Shown here: positions 1-5,275 of the stretch, piece by piece
Layout: every line of letters starts with the position of its first letter
Position numbering within the stretch: the first letter of the stretch is position 1
Source of the DNA: DASUMF01 sp040510575
GTDB lineage: Bacteria; Actinomycetota; Acidimicrobiia; IMCC26256; DASPTH01
NCBI GenBank assembly: GCA_040510575.1
Contig: JBEVIU010000143.1
Span: 1 to 8,954, forward strand
Reading direction: 5' to 3'
Length of the DNA: 8,954 bases
Translations under genes and position numbers: made by a program
The notes under the pieces: generated by a model
What the model was told of the DNA's origin: nothing
Seen by the model: only the letters and a program-made list of their open reading frames with translations
Database searches by the model: none

Positions 1-3
1 CGG

Positions 4-174
4 TCATGCCCGACGTGAACTTGCGGACTGCCCGAACGGCGAAGTACCGGGTTGAAGGTGGGATTGGCGTCGCCCGACGCGAACGCACCCCCGAACAGCA
101 GGAACCGCTGCGTCGACGTACTGGTATTCCGCCTGCGCTCCTTCGATCAGATCCCCACAGCGTACGAAGTTCAC
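4..174 (-). CDS. Possible 5' part of a divergent gene, frame uncertain
   Basis: Reading the minus strand from GTG at 174 gives 56 codons ending at a TGA at 4-6. The first 25 or so residues look protein-like (start VNFVRCGDLIEGAQAEY), and then composition becomes arginine/serine-rich and less natural. A second minus-strand frame looks natural from about position 120 to the left edge (it contains QRFLLFGGAFASGDANP) but has no normal start codon, being preceded by a TGA. The two together could be one gene split by a frameshift, either real decay or a base-calling error, that continues off the left edge. I do not recognise the product. The GTG lies only 29 nt from the divergent GTG at 204. Random open frames are common at this GC content, so confidence is low. 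Confidence 0.22.
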   Translation of the reverse strand: MNFVRCGDLIEGAQAEYQYVDAAVPAVRGCVRVGRRQSHLQPGTSPFGQSASSRRA

Positions 175-190
175 ACGACGGGCGCGGCGG

Positions 191-196
191 TAGGGT
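191..196 (+). promoter_or_regulatory. Predicted -10 element (TAGGGT) for the two-domain VOC gene
   Basis: TAGGGT fits the actinobacterial TAnnnT pattern and ends 7 nt before the GTG at 204, so transcription would begin at or next to the start codon (leaderless). No convincing -35 is seen; GTTCAC at 169-174 is a weak candidate with a 16-nt spacer. Confidence 0.5.
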
Positions 197-203
197 CGCG
201 GCT

Positions 204-1010
204 GTGCCTGTCGTTGCCGATGTCGGTCGGTTCTACCGCCTCGGTGTCGCCGTCCGCGGCGTCGGTGATGGGCCCGCCACGTGGTTCGTCGACGAGCTCG
301 GCGCCGAGGTGGCCGGCACGAACCCGGAGCCGGGCGACTCGCACCGGACGACGATGCTCCACCTCGGCCCTACGGCGGTCGCGCTGTTCGCGGCCGCCGA
401 CGACGACACGACCGGCACGATCGGGCGTTACCTCGACCGCTTCGGCGCCGGCCTGCACTCGCTCGCGTGGCGCGTCGACGACCTGCAGGGCGCCGAAGAT
501 GCGTTGCTCGCGCGGGGAGTCACCATCACCGGCGTGAACCGCGAGGCTCGCCACTTCTTCCTGCACCCGAAGGAGACGTTCGGGATCCTGATCGAGCTCA
601 CCGACCAGGGCGCCGGGCAGCCTCGACGCAACACGCTCGGTACGGGCCTCGTGCGCGAGATGGCCTGGATGACCGCCGTCGTCCGCGACCTCTCCGTAGC
701 CGCGGACTCGCTCGCCGAATTGTTCGGAGCCGAGACCGTGACCGGCCTGCCTGCCGGCTCGCCGACCGTGGAACGCACCCTCGACCTCGGCATCGGCGAC
801 GTCGTACTCCGCTTGGTCGAACCGATCAGTGCAGAGAGCCGCTACTCACTCTTCGCGGCGGAGGTCGGCGAACGACTCCACTCGGTCGCGCTGCGCGTCG
901 ACGATCTCGACGCAGTGCCGTTCCCGCTCGTCGAGCGACTCGACGAACGAGCCTGGAGCAACCCGAGCGACACGCTGGGCCTGCGTCTCGAATGGGTGCG
1001 CACTCCGTAG
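204..1010 (+). CDS. Two-domain VOC (glyoxalase/epimerase-like) protein
   Basis: A 268-aa protein made of two tandem vicinal-oxygen-chelate domains. The first half (residues about 8-135) resembles methylmalonyl-CoA epimerase/glyoxalase proteins: GLHSLAWRVDD supplies a candidate metal ligand His85, and FFLHPKETFGILIEL supplies Glu131. The second half repeats the pattern with RLHSVALRVDD (His226) and RLEWV (Glu263). The usual first ligand, a His at the start of each domain (H-x-G-I-x-V), is absent: the first domain reads YRLGVAV and the second EMAWMTAVV. Metal binding may therefore be altered, and the substrate cannot be named. The GTG at 204 was chosen because the domain begins immediately after it, a TAGGGT hexamer sits 7 nt upstream, and the in-frame sequence before it is not protein-like. 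The protein has no signal peptide and is presumably cytoplasmic. Confidence 0.82.
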   Translation: MPVVADVGRFYRLGVAVRGVGDGPATWFVDELGAEVAGTNPEPGDSHRTTMLHLGPTAVALFAAADDDTTGTIGRYLDRFGAGLHSLAWRVDDLQGAEDALLARGVTITGVNREARHFFLHPKETFGILIELTDQGAGQPRRNTLGTGLVREMAWMTAVVRDLSVAADSLAELFGAETVTGLPAGSPTVERTLDLGIGDVVLRLVEPISAESRYSLFAAEVGERLHSVALRVDDLDAVPFPLVERLDERAWSNPSDTLGLRLEWVRTP

Positions 1011-1013
1011 TCA

Positions 1014-1042
1014 TTGGTACGCGTCGTCGAGACCCGTACGCT
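1014..1042 (+). promoter_or_regulatory. Predicted promoter of the ferredoxin gene (-35 TTGGTA, -10 TACGCT)
   Basis: TTGGTA at 1014-1019 and TACGCT at 1037-1042 are separated by exactly 17 nt. The -10 ends 7 nt before the ATG at 1050, implying a leaderless mRNA. It begins 3 nt after the stop codon of the preceding VOC gene, so the ferredoxin is probably transcribed on its own. This is the best -35/-10 pair in the window. Confidence 0.6.
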
Positions 1043-1049
1043 CGCGAGC

Positions 1050-1445
1050 ATGGCGGGCATCGCAATCATCACCGAAGCGTGCATCGACGTGAAGGACCGG
1101 GCGTGCGTCGACGTCTGCCCGGTGCAGTGCATCTACGAGTTCGACCCGGAGAAGAACATCTTGTTCTCCGAGGTCGAGGCCGGCAACGGAGAGATCGAGA
1201 ACCAGCACGTTCCGAACCCGGACAGCATCGCGATCTTCGCCGACACGATCCTCTACGTGAACACCGACGAGTGCACGTCGTGCACCGCGTGCTACCAACC
1301 CGACGTGTGTCCGGTCGGGGCGATCTACTCCGAAGAGGTCGTGCCCGACGGCGCGTCGAAGACGAAGTACAACACCGAGGACCAGAACAAGGGTCACGAC
1401 CACACGTTCTTCATCCAGCTCAGCCGCGACGTCTTTGCCGATTAG
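1050..1445 (+). CDS. Ferredoxin with two cysteine cluster motifs (enlarged 3Fe-4S/4Fe-4S type)
   Basis: A 131-aa low-potential electron carrier. The N-terminus (AIITEACIDVKDRACVDVCP) matches the 7Fe ferredoxins of actinobacteria, with C11-x7-C19-x3-C23-P and C27, the pattern that binds one 3Fe-4S and part of a 4Fe-4S cluster. The second motif, C75-x2-C78-x2-C81-x5-C87-P, supplies the other ligands. Two features are unusual: 47 residues lie between C27 and C75, against about 14 in compact 7Fe ferredoxins, and the last spacer of the second motif is 5 rather than 3 residues. A polar tail of about 40 residues ends in SRDVFAD. The ATG at 1050 is chosen because the conserved N-terminus starts there and the predicted promoter ends 7 nt upstream. 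It is cytoplasmic; the redox partner is unknown and no oxygenase or reductase adjoins it. Confidence 0.93.
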   Translation: MAGIAIITEACIDVKDRACVDVCPVQCIYEFDPEKNILFSEVEAGNGEIENQHVPNPDSIAIFADTILYVNTDECTSCTACYQPDVCPVGAIYSEEVVPDGASKTKYNTEDQNKGHDHTFFIQLSRDVFAD

Positions 1446-1457
1446 GGGCGCAACGAA

Positions 1458-1597
1458 ATGGCGGACGGCGGCGCCATCGCGAACGTCGCGCGTTCCTCAA
1501 CAGCGCGATGCCGACCTACCTGACGGGCGCGGTCATCGCCAACGATGGCGGCTACACCGCCGCGCTCGACACCGGTCAGCTCGAGTCCACTGACTGA
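1458..1597 (+). pseudogene. Decayed, internally deleted short-chain dehydrogenase (SDR) remnant
   Basis: Two pieces characteristic of SDR enzymes lie almost on top of each other in different frames. From ATG 1458, one frame reads MADGGAIANVARSS, resembling the mid-protein SDR strand motif (GGxIVNVSS) that precedes the catalytic serine. From 1493, another frame reads FLNSAMPTYLTGAVIANDGG and ends GYTAALDTGQLESTD at a TGA (1595-1597), a typical SDR C-terminus (TGxVIxVDGGYTA). The segment that should separate them, with the catalytic Ser and YxxxK and about 80-90 residues, is missing, and so is the N-terminal Rossmann half. I read this as a gene destroyed by deletion and frameshift with its 3' end preserved. 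Family assignment of the C-terminal piece is fairly secure; that of the upstream piece is weaker. Confidence 0.6.
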
Positions 1598-1679
1598 GAC
1601 GGCTCACCGGTCAACGCGAGAGGGCGAGCGCCTCCTGCGCGACGTCGGCCGGCATCGTCCACGCGCCGGGCGACGGGCG

Positions 1680-1685
1680 TAGGCT
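1680..1685 (+). promoter_or_regulatory. Predicted -10 element (TAGGCT) for the PH-like membrane protein
   Basis: TAGGCT ends 7 nt before the GTG at 1693, the same geometry as at the other starts in this window. It predicts a leaderless transcript. No clear -35 is visible. Confidence 0.5.
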
Positions 1686-1692
1686 TGGCGGC

Positions 1693-2088
1693 GTGGGCGA
1701 CGTCGCCACGTACGAGGGCCACAGCGGCTTCCTCCGCTGGTGGCCGAAGGCCCTGCTGCTCGTTGCCGTCTGGGTGCTGTTCGAGGGCGGGATGGCGGCA
1801 TTGCCGTGGGCGACGTTCTTGGTGGTCGTCGCCGTCGTGCAGAGCCACTTCATCCCCTGGCAGTTCACCGTCCTCGACGAAGGCCTCCGGCTGCGGTTCC
1901 CGTTCGGGCGACGCGTGTTCCTACGCAAGCTCGCCACCACGGTACGGCTCGAAAGCGTCGGCGCCATCGCCTTCAGCTCACCGAAGTCGCGCATCGGATA
2001 CGTGCTGCATGACGGCCTGCTCTATGTGCCCGACCAGCGCACGCGCTTGTACGACGCACTCACGATCCTCGGGTACGAAGTGGTCTGA
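1693..2088 (+). CDS. Small membrane protein with PH-like domain
   Basis: A 131-aa protein of unassigned function. Residues about 19-37 and 38-55 form two closely spaced hydrophobic segments with a short turn around Pro38, giving a membrane hairpin. The remaining 75 residues (FTVLDEGLRLRFPFGRRVFL onward) alternate beta-strand-like hydrophobic and polar residues, as in the bacterial PH-like domains found on small actinobacterial membrane proteins. The family call is from overall architecture only; no catalytic motif is seen. The GTG start at 1693 is preceded by a TAGGCT hexamer at leaderless spacing and by no ribosome-binding site. The last 29 nt overlap the 3' end of the convergent phosphodiesterase gene. 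Confidence 0.72.
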   Translation: MGDVATYEGHSGFLRWWPKALLLVAVWVLFEGGMAALPWATFLVVVAVVQSHFIPWQFTVLDEGLRLRFPFGRRVFLRKLATTVRLESVGAIAFSSPKSRIGYVLHDGLLYVPDQRTRLYDALTILGYEVV

Positions 2089-3118
2089 AGATTCGACCGT
2101 CGGAGTTCGGGTCCCCCGAGTTGAGGCGATCGACGACTGCCACCACATCGCTGCGCTCCGCGAAGTCGACCGCGACCAACGTCGGTGTGCGCCCGCGCTC
2201 GGCGGTGCATCGTGCAACCCGCGTTTGCAGCGCGCGCCCGTTCACCGCGCGGGCGCGCCGGGTGGTCGGCGGCGTCACCCAGTGGTTGAACTGGAACACC
2301 GGCGCGTCGGCGACGCCCCTATTCGGAGCGCAGGACGCGACGCCGACGACCGCCGATGCGCTGAGGAAGGTGAACGGCGTCTCCTGCACGAGCGCGGCGA
2401 ACGCGTTGGGCATCGACGCGCCGCCGTCGCCGTTCTCGAGCGACACGAACAGGCGCGTTCGGTTGGCGATCATCGTGCCGAGTGTCGGGAGTGCCGCGTT
2501 CGGCGTGACCGCGACCAGCTCACGCTCGAGGCCCGCTTCCGCGAGCTCGGCGCGGATGCGCTCGGGCGTCACGTAGTCCTCGACGACGAACACGAGCACT
2601 TCGTTCGGGTGCTCGTCGAGGAACGAGCGAACGTCGGCCGCGACCGTCGAGAGCTTCACGCCGCCGAGCTCGCAGAACGTGTGACACAGGTACACGTCGG
2701 TCGGCGTCCCCGCCGGCGGCGCGCCGATCGACTCGTGGATCCGGGTGGCGGTCCTCACCAACGCGGGTGACAGATCGGTGGCCTGGCTGCCGAACGGGCC
2801 GGCGAGCTCGGTGTAGATCCTCCCGCCGCGGTCGAGACCCTCGTACGCGTCGATCTGGAACCCCCGGATGTGGTGCGCGAGCTGCCACGACATCGGCTTG
2901 CCCTGGTTGGGCCCGATGAACCCGTCGGCCGGAGACGACATCGAGTTGTGCGTCGTGGCGAACGCGACCTCGCCCAGTGGAAGACCGCAGAGCCGAGCCT
3001 GGCCGTTGCACCGCATCGGCGCCGCGCCGGTCGGCGCGACCTCGGCGGTGGCGAGGGCCGCGACCACGACCGCCAGCACGACCGCGCACACAACCGCCCG
3101 TGTTGGCACCCGTCTCAC
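2060..3118 (-). CDS. Secreted PI-PLC-like phosphodiesterase
   Basis: A 352-aa protein with an N-terminal signal peptide: basic VRRVPTR, hydrophobic core at residues 8-25, and cleavage probably in the ATAEVAPTGAAP stretch. The mature part matches the PLC-like phosphodiesterase TIM-barrel family related to bacterial phosphatidylinositol-specific phospholipase C. It has CNGQARLC, then FATTHNSMSS with candidate catalytic His57, FQIDAYEG with Asp90, and YLCHTFCELG with the second candidate His146, followed by EVLVFVVEDYV. Paired cysteines (C37/C44, C145/C149) suit an exported, disulfide-bonded enzyme. Many members hydrolyse unknown phosphodiesters, so phosphoinositide cleavage should not be assumed. 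The GTG at 3118 was chosen because it starts the signal peptide and has TATCGT 8 nt upstream. The stop lies within the end of the convergent PH-like gene. Confidence 0.88.
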   Translation of the reverse strand: MRRVPTRAVVCAVVLAVVVAALATAEVAPTGAAPMRCNGQARLCGLPLGEVAFATTHNSMSSPADGFIGPNQGKPMSWQLAHHIRGFQIDAYEGLDRGGRIYTELAGPFGSQATDLSPALVRTATRIHESIGAPPAGTPTDVYLCHTFCELGGVKLSTVAADVRSFLDEHPNEVLVFVVEDYVTPERIRAELAEAGLERELVAVTPNAALPTLGTMIANRTRLFVSLENGDGGASMPNAFAALVQETPFTFLSASAVVGVASCAPNRGVADAPVFQFNHWVTPPTTRRARAVNGRALQTRVARCTAERGRTPTLVAVDFAERSDVVAVVDRLNSGDPNSDGRIFRPLRTRGS

Positions 3119-3126
3119 GACCGGCA

Positions 3127-3132
3127 ACGATA
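3127..3132 (-). promoter_or_regulatory. Predicted -10 element (TATCGT) for the phosphodiesterase
   Basis: On the minus strand, TATCGT ends 8 nt before the GTG at 3118, predicting a leaderless or nearly leaderless mRNA. It lies 8 nt from the plus-strand -10 at 3141-3146, so both divergent promoters share one very short region. Confidence 0.5.
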
Positions 3133-3140
3133 CGGGTGGG

Positions 3141-3146
3141 TACGAT
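3141..3146 (+). promoter_or_regulatory. Predicted -10 element (TACGAT) for the VOC-ASCH-PPOX-tadA cluster
   Basis: TACGAT ends 6 nt before the GTG at 3153. There is no ribosome-binding site, so leaderless transcription is predicted. No clear -35 was found at 16-18 nt upstream. Confidence 0.5.
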
Positions 3147-3152
3147 CGCAGT

Positions 3153-3542
3153 GTGAGCGTGCAGCTCGACCACACCATCGTGTGGTGCCGCGACCAGCAC
3201 CGATCGGCGGGCTTCCTCGCCGAGGTCCTCGGACGTCCCGCGCCGACCCGGTTCGGGCCGTTCCTCGTCGTCGACCTCGACAACGGGTTGTCGCTCGACT
3301 ACCACGACCTGGAGCCCGACGAAGCGCTGGCGCCCCAGCACTACGCGTTCCTGATCAGCGAGCCCGAGTTCGACGACATCTTCGGGCGGATCGTCGAGCG
3401 CGGGCTCGAGCACTGGGCCGACCCGGGACGCACCGCGCCGGGCGAGATCAACCGCAACGACGGCGGCCGGGGTGTGTACTTCCAGGACCCCGACGGTCAC
3501 CTCCTGGAGATCATCACACGCCGGTACGGCAGCGGCGACTGA
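3153..3542 (+). CDS. Single-domain VOC family protein (glyoxalase/dioxygenase fold)
   Basis: A 129-aa protein covering one complete VOC domain. The three expected metal ligands are all present: His7 in QLDHTIVW, His63 in PQHYAFLI and Glu119 in GHLLEIIT. The motif VYFQDPDGHLLEI is typical of glyoxalase I, extradiol dioxygenase and fosfomycin-resistance relatives. It is therefore likely an active metal-dependent enzyme, but the substrate cannot be read from the sequence. The GTG at 3153 starts the domain and has a -10-like hexamer 6 nt upstream; the earlier GTG at 3151 is out of frame and reads straight into TGA. Only 3 nt separate its stop from the next gene, so it is probably the first gene of a four-gene operon. 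Confidence 0.88.
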   Translation: MSVQLDHTIVWCRDQHRSAGFLAEVLGRPAPTRFGPFLVVDLDNGLSLDYHDLEPDEALAPQHYAFLISEPEFDDIFGRIVERGLEHWADPGRTAPGEINRNDGGRGVYFQDPDGHLLEIITRRYGSGD

Positions 3543-3545
3543 AGC

Positions 3546-4166
3546 GTGCTCTTCGAACAGCGGTTCTGGGCGGGCATCGCCGACGGGTCGATCACTGTCA
3601 CGTTCCGACGTTGGAAACGACCGCAAGCTGTTTCGGGTCGCCGCTATCGCACTCCGGGTGGGATCGTCGAGACCGAGCGGGTCACCACCGTCGACCCCGC
3701 CTCCATCACGAAGGCCGACGCGCGGCGCGCGGGATACCCGTCGCCCGACGCGATCGTCGCCGACCTGCGCGGCGACCCCTCGATGCCCGTCACGCGCATC
3801 CAGTTCCACCTCGTCGACGAGCCCGACCCGCGTGCGGTGCTCGCATCGACCGACGCGCTCGACGACGCCGACGTCGCCGCGATCGACGCGCGCCTCGATC
3901 GCCTCGACCGCAGCACGAGCCGCGGCGCGTGGACACGCGCCGTGCTCGCCGCGATCGCGGCCCGGCCCGCGGTGCGTGCCCCCGACCTCGCCGCGTCGTT
4001 CGAGCGCGACACCGCGGAGTTCAAGATCGACGTGCGGAAGCTGAAGAACCTGGGCCTCACCCTCAGCCTGCCGGTGGGCTACCGGCTCTCGCCCCGTGGT
4101 GAGGCCTACCTCCGGGCGACCCGCGCCGCGCCCGCGCCCCCTTCGACCAGGAGCACCCCACAATGA
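3546..4166 (+). CDS. ASCH-domain protein with C-terminal winged-helix-like region
   Basis: A 206-aa protein. The first 90 residues look like an ASCH domain (a PUA-related beta-barrel that binds RNA or nucleotides): an N-terminal helix LFEQRFWAGI, the loop GSITVTFRRWKRP where family members carry G-x-K-T-x-T-x-R, and a following beta-rich stretch to TRIQFHLVD. The lysine of the usual loop is replaced here. Residues about 105-190 are helical and then end in KNLGLTLSLPVGYRLSPRG, which resembles a winged-helix transcription or nucleic-acid-binding module (recognition helix followed by a hairpin). A proline-rich tail closes the protein. GTG 3546 starts 3 nt after the VOC stop with no obvious ribosome-binding site, suggesting translational coupling. 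The exact role is unknown; RNA or DNA binding is inferred. Confidence 0.78.
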   Translation: MLFEQRFWAGIADGSITVTFRRWKRPQAVSGRRYRTPGGIVETERVTTVDPASITKADARRAGYPSPDAIVADLRGDPSMPVTRIQFHLVDEPDPRAVLASTDALDDADVAAIDARLDRLDRSTSRGAWTRAVLAAIAARPAVRAPDLAASFERDTAEFKIDVRKLKNLGLTLSLPVGYRLSPRGEAYLRATRAAPAPPSTRSTPQ

Positions 4167-4170
4167 GGAG
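4165..4170 (+). promoter_or_regulatory. Ribosome-binding site (GAGGAG) for the PPOX gene
   Basis: GAGGAG lies 9 nt before the ATG at 4180 and overlaps the stop codon of the ASCH gene. It selects 4180 over the ATG 12 nt further in (4192). It is one of the few clear ribosome-binding sites in this largely leaderless region, as expected for an internal operon gene. Confidence 0.6.
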
Positions 4171-4179
4171 CGCGCCACG

Positions 4180-4608
4180 ATGAGCCGCACGATGAGCCAC
4201 GACGAATGGCGGGCCTTCGTGCTCGACGCCGGCCGCACCGGCAAGCTCGCCACCGTGCGCGCCGACGGTCGTCCGCACGTCGCGCCGGTCTGGTTCACCC
4301 TCGACGGCGACGACGTGGTGTTCACCACCGGCGAGCGCACTGCGAAGGGCCGCTCGCTGGCGCGCGATCCTCGGGTGAGCATGTGCGTCGACGACGAGCG
4401 ACCCCCCTTCTCGTTCGTGATCATCGAGGGCGTGGCCGAGCTCTCCGACGACATGGACGAGCTCCTGCGGTGGGCCACCGCCCTGGGCGCGCGCTACATG
4501 GGCGAGGCGCAGGCCGAGGGGTTCGGTCGACGCAACGCAGTCCCCGGCGAGCTCCTCGTGCGGATCCGACCCACACGCGTGATCGCACAAGCCGCGATCG
4601 CCGAGTGA
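4180..4608 (+). CDS. PPOX-class, probably F420-dependent, split-barrel protein
   Basis: A 142-aa protein of the pyridoxamine-5'-phosphate-oxidase-like flavin/deazaflavin reductase superfamily. Diagnostic stretches are GKLATVRADGRPHVAPVWF (residues 21-39), the second strand VVFTTGERTAKGRSL with Lys56 and Arg58 where phosphate of the cofactor is usually held, and DPRVSMCVDDE. The length and the actinobacterial context fit the F420-binding FDOR-B group rather than FMN-binding PNPOx, which is longer and has other conserved residues. Such proteins reduce diverse substrates, including biliverdin and unidentified quinones or enones, or simply sequester cofactor. The start is set by the GAGGAG at 4165-4170. 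Its TGA overlaps the ATG of tadA (TGATG), so the two are co-translated. Confidence 0.87.
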   Translation: MSRTMSHDEWRAFVLDAGRTGKLATVRADGRPHVAPVWFTLDGDDVVFTTGERTAKGRSLARDPRVSMCVDDERPPFSFVIIEGVAELSDDMDELLRWATALGARYMGEAQAEGFGRRNAVPGELLVRIRPTRVIAQAAIAE

Positions 4609-5078
4609 TGCTCCCTGACCCGTCGACGGTCGACGCGTTGATGGAGGTCGCGCTCGACGAGGCTCACGCGGCACTCGATCACGACGACGTGCCGATCGGC
4701 GCAGTGATCGCGCGCGCCGACACCGGTGAGGTGCTCGCGCGTCGTCACAACCAGCGCGAGATCGACAGCGATCCGACTGCGCACGCCGAGATCCTTGCCC
4801 TGCGCGACGCGGCGCGCGCCGTCGGCGGGTGGCGACTCGACGGCTGCGTGCTCGTCGTCACGCTCGAGCCCTGCGCGATGTGCGCCGGCGCGCTCGTCAA
4901 CGCGCGCCTCCCCGTGTTGGTGTACGGCGCCACCGATCCCAAGGCCGGCGCGGTCACGAGTCTCTACACGATCACCGACGACGCGCGCCTCAACCATCGC
5001 GTCGAGGTGCACGGCGGTGTGCGCGCCGAGGAGTGCGGCGACCTGCTCACGACCTTCTTCCGAGCGCGACGCGCCTGA
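4608..5078 (+). CDS. tadA: tRNA adenosine(34) deaminase TadA
   Basis: A 156-aa cytidine-deaminase-fold enzyme that converts A34 to inosine in tRNA-Arg(ACG), allowing one tRNA to read CGU, CGC and CGA. The zinc site is intact: TAHAE with His59 and the proton-shuttling Glu61, and LEPCAMCAGA with Cys89 and Cys92. The N-terminal VPIGAVI, the R-x-N at 46-48, and the C-terminal LNHRVEVHGGVRAEEC with LLTTFFRARR match TadA over its full length, which separates it from guanine or cytosine deaminases of the same fold. The ATG overlaps the stop of the PPOX gene, so it is translationally coupled. It is essential in most bacteria. It is the last gene of the cluster; 57 nt follow before tRNA-Ser. Confidence 0.96.
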   Translation: MLPDPSTVDALMEVALDEAHAALDHDDVPIGAVIARADTGEVLARRHNQREIDSDPTAHAEILALRDAARAVGGWRLDGCVLVVTLEPCAMCAGALVNARLPVLVYGATDPKAGAVTSLYTITDDARLNHRVEVHGGVRAEECGDLLTTFFRARRA

Positions 5079-5122
5079 TCACCGCGGGCCGAACACGAGG
5101 CGAGCGCGGCAGAGGCCACCAG

Positions 5123-5128
5123 TAGAAT
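5123..5128 (+). promoter_or_regulatory. Predicted -10 element (TAGAAT) for tRNA-Ser
   Basis: TAGAAT lies 7 nt before the first base of tRNA-Ser, so transcription would begin right at or 1 nt before the mature 5' end. It is the closest match to the TATAAT consensus in the window. No matching -35 is evident. Confidence 0.55.
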
Positions 5129-5135
5129 GTTCGGC

Positions 5136-5223
5136 GGAGGGGTGCGAGAGCGGCCGAATCGGATGGTCTCGAAAACCATTGTGGGGAAACTCACCCTGGG
5201 TTCAAATCCCAGTCCCTCCGCCA
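5136..5223 (+). tRNA. tRNA-Ser (anticodon CGA)
   Basis: An 88-nt serine tRNA including an encoded CCA end. The acceptor strands GGAGGGG and TCCCTCC pair with one terminal G-T; T8-G9 follow, then a D-arm with AGCGGCCGAATCGG. The anticodon stem ATGGT/ACCAT encloses loop CTCGAAA with CGA at 5170-5172, which reads the UCG codon. A long variable arm (GTGGGGAAACTCAC) is typical of class II tRNAs. The T-arm is CTGGGTTCAAATCCCAG, the discriminator base is G, and CCA is at 5221-5223. The overall pattern closely resembles Escherichia coli serU. Confidence 0.97.
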
Positions 5224-5240
5224 CCTGACGGACGATCCTC

Positions 5241-5268
5241 ACTGCGGGGCGGCATGCCGCCCCGCAGT
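5241..5268. terminator. Perfect 13-bp inverted repeat, probable bidirectional terminator
   Basis: ACTGCGGGGCGGC, AT, GCCGCCCCGCAGT form an exact inverted repeat with 13-nt arms. In RNA the innermost pairs would open to give a stem of about 11-12 bp. It lies 17 nt after tRNA-Ser and 7 nt beyond the metF stop on the other strand, so it is placed to end both convergent transcripts. There is no U-tract, which is common for actinobacterial intrinsic terminators. Confidence 0.75.
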
Positions 5269-5275
5269 CGTTCGC

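Noticed and set aside
281..1597. A 438-codon plus-strand frame ending in an SDR-like C-terminus.
   Set aside because: Only the last 35 or so codons are meaningful. The upstream part is an arginine-rich out-of-frame reading of the VOC and ferredoxin genes, so it is not a fusion protein.
3071..3110. Possible short repeats of GTCGTG/GCGGTCGTG in the start of the phosphodiesterase gene.
   Set aside because: They encode the Ala/Val-rich hydrophobic core of the signal peptide; codon bias explains the repetitiveness.
2520..4478. A 652-codon open frame on the minus strand.
   Set aside because: It crosses the phosphodiesterase in the wrong frame and then runs antisense to VOC, ASCH and PPOX genes that have clear motifs; its composition is not protein-like.
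5136..5223. tRNA-Ser as an integration site for a mobile element.
   Set aside because: No integrase, no repeated tRNA 3' end downstream, and the next feature is a hairpin followed by housekeeping metF.
4608..5223. Functional link between tadA and the neighbouring tRNA-Ser(CGA).
   Set aside because: Bacterial TadA edits A34 of tRNA-Arg(ACG). The serine tRNA has C at position 34 and cannot be a substrate, and it has its own promoter.
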